Shown: positions 36,031 to 45,393 of the stretch, piece after piece
How positions within the stretch are numbered: position 1 is the stretch's first letter
How the letters are laid out: every line of letters starts with the position of its first letter
From: Arcanobacterium sp.
GTDB lineage: Bacteria; Actinomycetota; Actinomycetes; Actinomycetales; Actinomycetaceae
Length of the DNA stretch: 64,000 nt
Assembly: GCA_022778805.1 (NCBI GenBank)
Contig: JALFSN010000006.1
Span: forward strand, 279,008 to 343,007
Reading direction: 5' to 3'
Notes under the pieces: generated by a model
Seen by the model: only the letters and a program-made list of their open reading frames with translations
Told to the model about the DNA's origin: nothing
Database searches by the model: none
Made by a program: the position numbers and the translations under genes

Positions 36031-36860
36031 CAGCGCCTACCTTTGTTGAGTTTCGTCACGACCGCATTCACAGCATTCTGAGGAGCGTAGATAGCGAGCC
36101 ATGAGAGCACCTTAAAACGCTTTGACGGCGTCACGCTTGTTTTACCTCGTGCAGCAGCGTCGAGAGTCTCAGCTACTACTCGATCAGCATCCATCCACAC
36201 CCAGTCTGGCAGCGACTCGTTTGAGACTCCCGAACGCTCGTGAAATTCAGTGTGCACCCATCCTGGCAAGAACGTGAGCACCAGCACTCCCGTTCCTTTG
36301 AGCTTAAGGGAGAGAGAATCACTCCAGACTTTCACGAGACTCTTGATCGCGGAGTAGGCACCCATGGGGACGAGCGCAGAGACTGACGACGTCGTAATAA
36401 TCAAACCGACTCCACGGCGTTTCATGTGCAGAGCAGCCGCGCCTCCCACTTCCATCGGGGCCAGGCCCATCACTTCTGCCGCCGTGCGAATCTCAGAGAA
36501 ATCAGTGGTAATCATAGATGCATACAGCCCTATGCCAGCGTTATTAATCAAGATAGAGATAGGGCGCACATCGCTGGCAAGCCGCTCTTTCAGAGCTTCC
36601 ACCCCAGCGCGCTCAGCGAGATCCGCATGCAGAATCTCAGTCTCGACGCCATATTCTTCAGCGAGCAGTGCCGCCGCTTGCTTCATGCGGTCTTCATTGC
36701 GTGCCGCCACTACGATATTGATGCCCTGGCTCGCCAGCGCATGGGCAAAAGCGAGACCCAAGCCTGATGAACCTCCAGTAATGAGTGCCCATCCTTGACG
36801 CACCACTTCGGGCAGGAGGAGCTTTGGCAATTGACGAGAATGCGCTACAGTCTTCTTCAC
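36030..36860 (-). CDS. Short-chain dehydrogenase/reductase (SDR)
   Basis: The 276-residue protein has the classical SDR signatures: NAD(P)-binding TGGSSGLGLAFA, the strand motif LINNAGIGLY, catalytic Ser in ITTSSVSAL and Tyr-x3-Lys in AYSAIKSLVKVWSD, then PGWVHTEF. ARNEDR after the second strand suggests NADP(H). The substrate is unknown; the overlap with plsC hints at lipid metabolism. The start is uncertain: the frame opens with an ATG at 36899, but the GTG at 36860 has TACGTT 7 nt upstream (leaderless layout) and avoids a non-homologous N-terminus. Confidence 0.85.
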   Translation of the reverse strand: MKKTVAHSRQLPKLLLPEVVRQGWALITGGSSGLGLAFAHALASQGINIVVAARNEDRMKQAAALLAEEYGVETEILHADLAERAGVEALKERLASDVRPISILINNAGIGLYASMITTDFSEIRTAAEVMGLAPMEVGGAAALHMKRRGVGLIITTSSVSALVPMGAYSAIKSLVKVWSDSLSLKLKGTGVLVLTFLPGWVHTEFHERSGVSNESLPDWVWMDADRVVAETLDAAARGKTSVTPSKRFKVLSWLAIYAPQNAVNAVVTKLNKGRR

Positions 36861-36987
36861 GTATATAAACGTAAACCATTTCTCTGAAAAAACAATCATT
36901 TTCGCAAAAGCAGCTCAAAGAGCTACGATATCCGGCGTGCGGCGCTTAGCACGCTACACATCGGGGATTAGTATATCGGAGGGCGTT

Positions 36988-38202
36988 ATGCTCACACAGG
37001 ACGTGCCTCAGTGGATGCAGCAGAGCTTCATTCGGAGCGCGAAAGCTGCTGGAGCTACTGCAAGCACTGAAGAGATTATTGCCTGCTACGAAAAACTCGT
37101 ACAGCTCTGGAGCGCACCAGATAGGCACCACCACGACATTCGGCATTTGCTTGATATGCTCCGCCGAATTGATACGATGGCACCGGAGACGCCGCACGCA
37201 GATTGGGTGCGGCTCGCAGCATGGTTTCACGGCATTGTTTTCTCTACGTCTGATCTCGCCGTCTACACCCGCAACGGTGGAGAGGATGAGCGCGCATCCG
37301 CCAAGGTTGCCCAGGAATACCTCGCCCGCCTTGGCGTGGAGCCAGACGTTGTCCGCGCCGTCACCAAGCTGATCGTTGGCTTGAAGAAGCCACACCGAGT
37401 AGAGGAGAGCGCTCCTGCAGCCAGCTCTGCGGTTACCAGCTCTGCTGCCACCACTCCTGCTATTGGTGCTGCAGCTGTTGGTGCCACAACTGTTGGTGCC
37501 ACGGCCAGCGCTAAGGATGAAACCTCCACGATCGAAATGATCGATATGGATCAGCTCGCTATCTGCGATGCCCATTTAGGCGCATTGGCAGTGGAACCGC
37601 AGAAATATCGCCACTATTTGCATGATATACAGGTGGAATACACCCACATTCCCTTTGCGCATTTCCTCTTCGCGCGAGCGCAGATCGTCAGCAAATTGCT
37701 CGCACGGAAAAAACTGTTTTACTCTCCGCTTGCCACCCAGTGGGAAAGGCCGGCTCGTGAAAATCTAGAAGCGGAGCTAGAGCGGATTAAAGCAAAACTT
37801 GAGCAGCTGAGCACGGTGCCCGTGGCGGAGAAAAAACATGAGCTCGATAGCAATGCCGCAGACGAGCCAGCTATGCACTCTGATGCTGATGCGGACGTGC
37901 CAACAGGTAACCCAGCAGGCAGCACCGATGTGCCTGATGTCGAGACGGATACTGACGCCTCCGATACACGCGAGCAGCTGCTCGCTGACGATACCGCTGC
38001 CTTCGCCGAGGCCACCGCTCGCAGCAGCGCAGACGAGCTGCGTTCGTCACTCGAAAAACTCGACGACATGTTTTCCCCTGGCCCTGCGCCCAAGAAGAAC
38101 CTCACTCCTGAAGAGGCTGAACGCGAAGCGCGCAAAAAGACAGCTAAACAGGCGTGGGAAACGATTGAGGCCAAAAATAATGAGGCCAAAAACGGGCTGT
38201 AA
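36988..38202 (+). CDS. HD-superfamily phosphohydrolase-like protein with degenerate HD motif
   Basis: The 404-residue protein aligns in motif order with the 'predicted metal-dependent HD superfamily' proteins: RHHHDIRHLLDMLRRID (first His), AAWFHGIVFS (normally WFHD), EDERASA and DQLAICDAHLGALAVEPQKYRHY (C-terminal Asp). The Asp of the HD doublet is Gly here, so hydrolase activity is doubtful. An Ala/Thr/Gly/Val-rich insert of about 40 residues (about 135-175) splits the domain, and the last 140 residues are acidic and low complexity. The ATG at 36988 has GGAGGG 5 nt upstream. It converges on groEL across a strong terminator. Confidence 0.8.
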   Translation: MLTQDVPQWMQQSFIRSAKAAGATASTEEIIACYEKLVQLWSAPDRHHHDIRHLLDMLRRIDTMAPETPHADWVRLAAWFHGIVFSTSDLAVYTRNGGEDERASAKVAQEYLARLGVEPDVVRAVTKLIVGLKKPHRVEESAPAASSAVTSSAATTPAIGAAAVGATTVGATASAKDETSTIEMIDMDQLAICDAHLGALAVEPQKYRHYLHDIQVEYTHIPFAHFLFARAQIVSKLLARKKLFYSPLATQWERPARENLEAELERIKAKLEQLSTVPVAEKKHELDSNAADEPAMHSDADADVPTGNPAGSTDVPDVETDTDASDTREQLLADDTAAFAEATARSSADELRSSLEKLDDMFSPGPAPKKNLTPEEAEREARKKTAKQAWETIEAKNNEAKNGL

Positions 38203-38241
38203 GGCTTATAGGACAAAATTTAAACTGTGGCTTAAAAGCCA

Positions 38242-38287
38242 AAATGTGGTGGTTTCCGACGGATAACCGTCAGAAACCACCACATTT
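38242..38287. terminator. Bidirectional terminator between the HD gene and groEL
   Basis: AAATGTGGTGGTTTC (38242-38256) pairs perfectly with 38273-38287. Inside, GACGG/CCGTC (38258-38262 with 38267-38271) adds 5 bp below an ATAA tetraloop. This is the longest simple hairpin in the window and lies between convergent genes. Confidence 0.85.
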
Positions 38288-38404
38288 CATAGCCTAGCGG
38301 CGGATGGGACACACCCTATGTGATACCCATCCTGGCTGCTTTCTCTTCGCTACTCATCTTTTGCTGCTCGTCTTCAGTTGAGGCGAGCAGCAACGGAATG
38401 CTTA

Positions 38405-40380
<1,976 letters not shown>

Positions 40381-40998
40381 TTAGCCGCGCAACACCACGA
40401 CGATATCAGTGGCTCCTGGCGCCTTTGCAGCATCCTCGGTGAGAGTGGTAATACCCAGCTCGGCAGCAATCTTCTGCGCAGTCACCCGCAGATCGGAGCC
40501 ATGGTAGAAAATCGTGCTCTGCTCCGGATCGCCGTCACTGTAGTCGTCAGTTTTTACCGCCGTAAAACCAGCCGCTTTGAGCTTATCCGCGTTGCTAGCT
40601 GCTAGCCCATCTTCATCTGTGCCGTTGAGAACTGAAACTTTCGCCCCAAGATTGGGCTGGCTATCTGCCGCCGTGGCAGACGCTCCCCCGTCTTTGCCGG
40701 TATCAGCTGTTCCAGTCGATTTCTGAGCGGTGCTGGCACCATTCGATGCCGGTGTGCTCTCTTTGGAAGCGCTCCCACTATCTTTCTGGGCAGATGTCTG
40801 TGCCGTCTGCGTGACGCCGGTGCGCATCACACTCATCGCGGTACCGATTCCCACCCCTACCAGTGGGGAGATCAGCACCACTAGCACCAGGGCAATAAGC
40901 CACTTATGCGATTTCTTTTGCACCCGATGCGCTCCCACAGATGCGCGATTTTGTGCCATCTGATCAAATTGGTCGAAACTAAACTTCTCTTCTGCCAC
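40381..40998 (-). CDS. LytR C-terminal domain protein, membrane-anchored
   Basis: This protein of about 205 residues has a cytoplasmic N-terminus (KFSFDQFDQMAQNR), one TM helix (WLIALVLVVLISPLVGVGIG), a Ser/Thr/Ala-rich linker and a C-terminal LytR_C domain (VSVLNGTDEDGLAASNADKLKAAGFTAV, ending DIVVVLRG). It is probably involved in envelope biogenesis; the exact role is unknown. It sits between DUF3263 and groEL, a conserved actinobacterial arrangement. The frame opens at a GTG at 41034; the GTG at 40998 is preferred for length, but the evidence is weak. Confidence 0.85.
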   Translation of the reverse strand: MAEEKFSFDQFDQMAQNRASVGAHRVQKKSHKWLIALVLVVLISPLVGVGIGTAMSVMRTGVTQTAQTSAQKDSGSASKESTPASNGASTAQKSTGTADTGKDGGASATAADSQPNLGAKVSVLNGTDEDGLAASNADKLKAAGFTAVKTDDYSDGDPEQSTIFYHGSDLRVTAQKIAAELGITTLTEDAAKAPGATDIVVVLRG

Positions 40999-41049
40999 GG
41001 CAACCCTATCGCAAGTTTTGGCGGAATCCGCCACGTATCAACAGTATCT

Positions 41050-41421
41050 CTAGCTTCCACGCCGCTCGTCAAATTTGCTATCGCGTCCATGCCGCAAGCG
41101 ATCAACGAGCACCGGATCCGCTCGCCAAAAACGCGGCTGATCGAGCAGCGACGAGAGCAGCACGTAGTACCGTGACGGCGTCAAACCCGTCTCTCTCTTA
41201 ATCGCCGCTTCCCGAGTATCCGCAATTCGCCACCATTCGCGCTCGACGTGCAAGACGGCTCGTTCCAGTTCATTCAGGTCATCTAGCTCATCCCGCGGAT
41301 CATCCTGCGATTCATTCCGCAACTTATCCAGCGGCTCATCCCGCTCGACTGGCTCAGTGAAGGCATTGGAATCGCCTGCGCCATACCGACTCTGAGCAGC
41401 TTCGCCCTCTTGACTATCCAT
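41050..41421 (-). CDS. DUF3263 family protein
   Basis: The 123-residue protein has the actinobacterial DUF3263 domain: LNELERAVLHVEREWWRIADTREAAIKRETGLTPSRYYVLLSSLLDQPRFWRADPVLVDRLR, which looks like a small helical, HTH-like fold. The first ~45 residues are an acidic extension. On the minus strand TAGGCT ends 6 nt before the ATG (leaderless layout). It lies immediately upstream of LytR_C on the same strand. Function unknown. Confidence 0.88.
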   Translation of the reverse strand: MDSQEGEAAQSRYGAGDSNAFTEPVERDEPLDKLRNESQDDPRDELDDLNELERAVLHVEREWWRIADTREAAIKRETGLTPSRYYVLLSSLLDQPRFWRADPVLVDRLRHGRDSKFDERRGS

Positions 41422-41740
41422 ACTTCAAGCCTAACGGGCAGCTACCATAAATTTTCAGAAAATTTATCCTGCGTGCTCGTGAAATCATATGTAGACGAGG
41501 TATATAGAGGGGAGCAGAGCTCCATGCGAGCTGCGTATGTATTCCTAGACATTGAAACGAGGGCTATATGGCTATGCCATCAACACCCACATCCCATGGG
41601 AAGAGGGACTCAACATCCGAAAGGGCTGAAGCAAAGGGCTGGAGTAAACCGATACGTAAACCCGAACGACCAGCCACGACACGCCACCATAAGCAACCAT
41701 TTTGGCGCTTAACCCAAAGAACTGGAGGCTTTCACGGCTG
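41422..41740. other. Spacer upstream of DUF3263 with a perfect palindrome
   Basis: ATAAATTTTC (41447-41456) and GAAAATTTAT (41458-41467) form a perfect 10-bp dyad around one base, very AT-rich and placed about 26 bp before the DUF3263 start codon, in its promoter. A 100-residue open frame (41410-41712, plus) has no start signal or homology and is not called. Confidence 0.5.
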
Positions 41741-41813
41741 AGCCACCTGAGAGAATCGAACTCTCGACCTATTCATTACGAGTGAATCGCTCTGCCGACT
41801 GAGCTAAGGTGGC
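41741..41813 (-). tRNA. tRNA-Thr (anticodon CGU)
   Basis: The minus-strand cloverleaf has acceptor GCCACCT/AGGTGGC, D-arm GCTC...GAGC, anticodon stem ATTCA/TGAAT with loop CTCGTAA (anticodon CGT, codon ACG), and T-arm GAGAG/CTCTC with TTCGATT. All stems pair perfectly. CCA is not encoded. Confidence 0.95.
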
Positions 41814-42093
41814 GCGCTCCCGTGCATGCGCTCGCTCAACTCACTCAGCTCACGCACGAACTAGCGTAGCTAATCTACCTAAAACATCACCTGCTTTTCA
41901 AATACGGAATTACACTGCGGCCACAGCTGCAACCTCTAACGCGTGTGAGATGCTCATATGCTGCGCCCACTCCCAGCGAAACAAGGGAAACGCAGTAAAA
42001 TGCGGTAAAGCACAGAAAAATACAGCGAAAGTTCCGCCGCAACAGTTCCGCCGCAACATTCTCAGCACCTTACTGAACTGGACACACCAGACT
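41814..42093. repeat. Spacer with tandem duplications
   Basis: GTTCCGCCGCAACA is present as a perfect 14-bp tandem (42031-42044, 42045-42058). A 22-bp near-repeat (42070-42091 and 42094-42115, two mismatches, period 24) duplicates the last six codons and stop of the adjacent peptidase gene. Confidence 0.8.
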
Positions 42094-43647
42094 TTACTGA
42101 GCTGGGCACACCAGATTATTTTTTGGCACGCTGCCGCTTAGCAGATAGGCGTTAATAGGATCGCTCACGCATGGTGTCGAACGCCCGTAGGCAGTATGAC
42201 CAGTGCCCTGCCACGTAATGAGCCGTGAATTCTCAAGCGTATTCGCCAAATCTTGTGCCCACGAATACGGCGTAGCTGGATCTCCCGACGTGCCCACTAC
42301 GACGATAGGAGCAGAACCACTTGCCACGAATGGCCCCACTCGCTTAGTTGGTTTGACTGGCCACAGTGAGCACGTGAGCTCGTCGTAGCCAAATACCGGC
42401 CCAAAAATCGGTGCTGCCTTCACCAATTCTGACTCTTGCTGCGCCCACTTCTCGGCATTTCCTTCGACGGGGTAATCACCGCAGTTAATCACGATATTTG
42501 CTTCCATCGCATTGTCCGAAAACTTCCCATCTTTGCGCCCGAGGTAAGCGTCAAAAAGCACCTGGAAAGCACTGCCGTCTTCACGCTCAATTACATCCCG
42601 AAAAGCCTTGGTGAGACTGGTGTAGTTAGAGCTATAAAGTGGCGTAATCACGCCGTAAAGGAGCGCTGATTGGGTGAGTGGCCGCTGCGAATCACTCGTC
42701 TGTATGGGATGCTCAAGCGCCTGCGTGAAGAGCGTCGCGACTTTGTCCCGTGCCTGCTCTAAAGTGCCTGAAAATGGGCAGCTCGCCTCTTTTTGGAGGC
42801 AATCAACGAGGTATGTATCCAGCGCTTTTTCAAAGCCAACAAGCTGATCGCGGGTCTGCTCAAAATTAGTTTTGGTGGCAGCCACAGCTCCATCAAGCAC
42901 CATCCTGCCCACGTTTTTAGGGAAGAGCTGAGCGTACTCGGCTCCTAGCTCAGTGCCGTAAGAAAATCCAAGATAGTAGAGCTTCGGATCCCCTTGCACC
43001 GCTCGAATAATGTCCATATCCCGTGCCGTATTTTCAGTGTTGATATAGGCCAGCTCCTTACCAGAGTGGCTCACACATCCTGCGACAAACTCTTCGGCAT
43101 CGCGCCTGCTGGCAGCTTCGCCCGCAGAAGTGCGCGGATAGCTCGCTTCTGCAAACTTCAAAAGCTGATTGTCATCAACGCAATCAATGGGCCGAGATTC
43201 CCCCACCCCACGAGGATCAAAACCGATAATATCGAAATGCCGCAGTACGTTCGCCGGGAAAAAACTATCAGCAGCTTGGGCGAGTGTTTGCCCACTTTCG
43301 CCAGGCCCACCTGGATTTACGAGCAAAGAACCAATTTTTTTGCCACTAGCTGCATGTTTGGTGACGGCGATGCGCAGTACTGCACCCGCAGGATTTGCGT
43401 AGTCGAGAGGCACAGTGTATCGGCCGCACTCTAGAGACTCACCGCATTCTTGCCACGTCACCCCTTGGCTGTAAAAGACCTCAAGGTCAGTAGGTATCTC
43501 AGGCATGGGAGCTTCAATCGGCACTACAGCATCCTCCCGTGTATTCCCACTGGCACCCGAACTTCCATCAGGAGAAGCCCCACTTGCGCAAGCTCCTAAA
43601 AGAAAGGCACTCACCAGTGCTGCTACGGCATATTTCTTCTTCGTCAT
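42094..43647 (-). CDS. Secreted S33-type peptidase lipoprotein (alpha/beta hydrolase, TAP C-terminal)
   Basis: The 517-residue lipoprotein (lipobox LLGAC) resembles tripeptidyl aminopeptidase Tap of streptomycetes: an alpha/beta hydrolase with oxyanion region LLVNPGGPGESG, nucleophile Ser in YYLGFSYGTELGAEYA, and the TAP-like C-terminal domain (IVVVGTSGDPATPYSWAQDLAN containing the Asp, and GTGHTAYG containing the His). It should trim peptides from the N-terminus outside the membrane. The start is the ATG at 43647 with no strong SD. Its 3' end is duplicated just downstream (see the repeat at 42070-42115). Confidence 0.92.
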   Translation of the reverse strand: MTKKKYAVAALVSAFLLGACASGASPDGSSGASGNTREDAVVPIEAPMPEIPTDLEVFYSQGVTWQECGESLECGRYTVPLDYANPAGAVLRIAVTKHAASGKKIGSLLVNPGGPGESGQTLAQAADSFFPANVLRHFDIIGFDPRGVGESRPIDCVDDNQLLKFAEASYPRTSAGEAASRRDAEEFVAGCVSHSGKELAYINTENTARDMDIIRAVQGDPKLYYLGFSYGTELGAEYAQLFPKNVGRMVLDGAVAATKTNFEQTRDQLVGFEKALDTYLVDCLQKEASCPFSGTLEQARDKVATLFTQALEHPIQTSDSQRPLTQSALLYGVITPLYSSNYTSLTKAFRDVIEREDGSAFQVLFDAYLGRKDGKFSDNAMEANIVINCGDYPVEGNAEKWAQQESELVKAAPIFGPVFGYDELTCSLWPVKPTKRVGPFVASGSAPIVVVGTSGDPATPYSWAQDLANTLENSRLITWQGTGHTAYGRSTPCVSDPINAYLLSGSVPKNNLVCPAQ

Positions 43648-43857
43648 CTTTGCCCATCTCAGCCAACATCACATATCCGCAACCTATCCTACAAGATGCC
43701 CGGTACCCTCACCCGTCCGTGGGTATGGATTCTAAAGCCACGTGGGTTTCAAATCGGGCGACATTTTGCAGGTCTGTGGACGTAGAATCCGTGAGCTACG
43801 AGGAAGGTGCACTCCTAAATGGAACCCACAATTTCACTGATGCTCACACCATGTGAG

Positions 43858-43863
43858 TACCCT
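43858..43863 (+). promoter_or_regulatory. Leaderless -10 element for ung
   Basis: TACCCT ends 6 nt before the ATG at 43870; there is no Shine-Dalgarno. Confidence 0.5.
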
Positions 43864-43869
43864 AGAAGC

Positions 43870-44556
43870 ATGACAGCAGTTTCTCCGCTCAGCAGCATCA
43901 TGGCACCCGATTGGGCACAGGCTTTGGCTCCGATGGAAGACGCGATTCACGCGATGGGAGATTTTCTACGCTCGGAAATAGCGGCGGGGCACGGCTATTT
44001 ACCCGCAGGGAAAAACGTCTTTCGCGCCTTTGCTTACCCGCTGGCCAACGTGCGCGTGCTCATCGTGGGGCAAGATCCGTATCCCACGCCTGGCCATCCT
44101 GTAGGTCTGAGTTTCTCTGTGGCGCCTGACGTTCGCCCGCTGCCCCGCTCACTCATCAACATCTTTACCGAGCTGCACTCCGATCTGGGCATCACTCCAG
44201 CTCCCTGCGGGGATCTCACTCCGTGGTGCGAGCGCGGAGTAATGCTGCTCAACAGAGTACTGACAGTGCGACCCAATGCTCCTGCCAGCCACCGTGGAAA
44301 AGGCTGGGAAGACATCACGGAGTTTGCTATCCGCACTCTCGTGCAACGCGGCGGTCCACTTGTGGCCATCCTCTGGGGCCGTCAAGCGCAAGAGCTCGCA
44401 CCGATGCTGGGCACAACGCCCATTATTGCGAGCGCCCACCCCTCCCCGCTCTCCGCTTCCCGAGGGTTTTTCGGCTCGAAGCCTTTCTCACGAGCCAACG
44501 ATTTACTGGCGAGCCAGGGTGCGGCGCCAATTGATTGGGATCTCAGCCACCGGTGA
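43870..44556 (+). CDS. ung: Uracil-DNA glycosylase (family 1)
   Basis: The 228-residue enzyme removes uracil from DNA to start base-excision repair. The water-activating loop is [21 protein letters not shown], with catalytic Asp; the uracil-binding strand is [11 protein letters not shown] and the Leu-intercalation loop is [24 protein letters not shown], with catalytic His. The in-frame upstream ATG (43819) is rejected in favour of 43870, which has TACCCT 6 nt before it. The ogt repair gene follows 26 bp downstream with its own -10, making a small DNA-repair cluster. Confidence 0.96.
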   Translation: MTAVSPLSSIMAPDWAQALAPMEDAIHAMGDFLRSEIAAGHGYLPAGKNVFRAFAYPLANVRVLIVGQDPYPTPGHPVGLSFSVAPDVRPLPRSLINIFTELHSDLGITPAPCGDLTPWCERGVMLLNRVLTVRPNAPASHRGKGWEDITEFAIRTLVQRGGPLVAILWGRQAQELAPMLGTTPIIASAHPSPLSASRGFFGSKPFSRANDLLASQGAAPIDWDLSHR

Positions 44557-44570
44557 GCACGCAGCAGACA

Positions 44571-44576
44571 TATTCT
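44571..44576 (+). promoter_or_regulatory. Leaderless -10 element for ogt
   Basis: TATTCT ends 6 nt before the ATG at 44583, within the short ung-ogt gap. Confidence 0.5.
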
Positions 44577-44582
44577 AGGCGC

Positions 44583-45188
44583 ATGCACTATCTTTTCTCG
44601 CTGACGCCGAACCCACCGGTGCTACACCATCCCCCAGATGCGGCAGTGCTTCCAGACGCAGCAGCGCTCCGCTCCTGGGAAGTGCTCCGCTCGTGGAAAT
44701 TTGCCGTGGACATCGACGAAAGTGGTGCTATTGCGCGCACATGGTTTGTATCAGGCGCTGAGCAGTCTGATGAACAGCCTGATGCTCCTGCCGATATCCC
44801 TGAGCTTGCTGCCCCTATAGCAGCAGCACTGCGTGCGTGGGCACGCGGCGAGGCCCATGCGTTCGCCGCACTTCCTTTGCACCCTGCTGCCACTGCGTTT
44901 GCGGCCGATATTCGCCGTGCACTCATGCAGATACCGCTAGGCGAGGTGGTGACGTATGCAGAATTAGCAGCCCGAGCTGGCCACCCCCACGCCATCCGTG
45001 CAGCAGCGAGCGCTTGCGCGCGCAATCCACTCCCCCTCATCGTGCCCTGCCATCGGGTAGTGCCCGCTGCTAGCACGCGCACATCTGAGCGTGCCACGCA
45101 TACGCCTGACTACGGAAACTACGCCTTTGGGCGGGCGCTCAAAAGCGCGCTCATCACCTGGGAAAAGGCTGCTAAGAAAGCTGGGTAA
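44583..45188 (+). CDS. ogt: Methylated-DNA--[protein]-cysteine S-methyltransferase
   Basis: The 201-residue protein transfers the alkyl group of O6-methylguanine to its own Cys in LPLIVPCHRVVPAA. The DNA-binding helix region is IPLGEVVTYAELAARAGHPHAIRAAASACARNP, containing the Arg finger. The usual final G(G)Y...LL tail appears as YGNYAFGRALKSALITWE, with an inserted Ser/Thr/His loop after PCHRV where other family members have a Gly-rich turn. The N-terminal RNase-H-like domain is present but divergent. It probably has its own leaderless transcript. Confidence 0.93.
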   Translation: MHYLFSLTPNPPVLHHPPDAAVLPDAAALRSWEVLRSWKFAVDIDESGAIARTWFVSGAEQSDEQPDAPADIPELAAPIAAALRAWARGEAHAFAALPLHPAATAFAADIRRALMQIPLGEVVTYAELAARAGHPHAIRAAASACARNPLPLIVPCHRVVPAASTRTSERATHTPDYGNYAFGRALKSALITWEKAAKKAG

Positions 45189-45381
45189 AGCATCCGCCAC
45201 CGCTGAGGTTTGCCGCTGCTGAAGTTCACCACTGCTGAGAGCATTTTCCTCGGCAGTGGCACATGCTTTCAGCTGCCGCCGTTTCACACGTGCCGTTCTA
45301 CATCTGCCGTTTTTACACGCCCTGGCTTTCACGCACTCTGGCTTTCACACGCTGGCGGTGTTCAGCTCCTCGTCCACGTGG

Positions 45382-45387
45382 CACAAT
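45382..45387 (+). promoter_or_regulatory. Leaderless -10 element for hrpA
   Basis: CACAAT ends 6 nt before the GTG at 45394, the same layout as at serC and the response regulator. This decides the hrpA start. The spacer to its left (45189-45381) consists largely of diverged CTGCCGTTTCACAC / TGGCTTTCACRC words. Confidence 0.55.
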
Positions 45388-45393
45388 AGGCAC

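Noticed and set aside
41410-41712. 100-residue frame between DUF3263 and tRNA-Thr
   Set aside because: No ribosome-binding site or -10 placement, no recognisable family, and it crosses the DUF3263 promoter.
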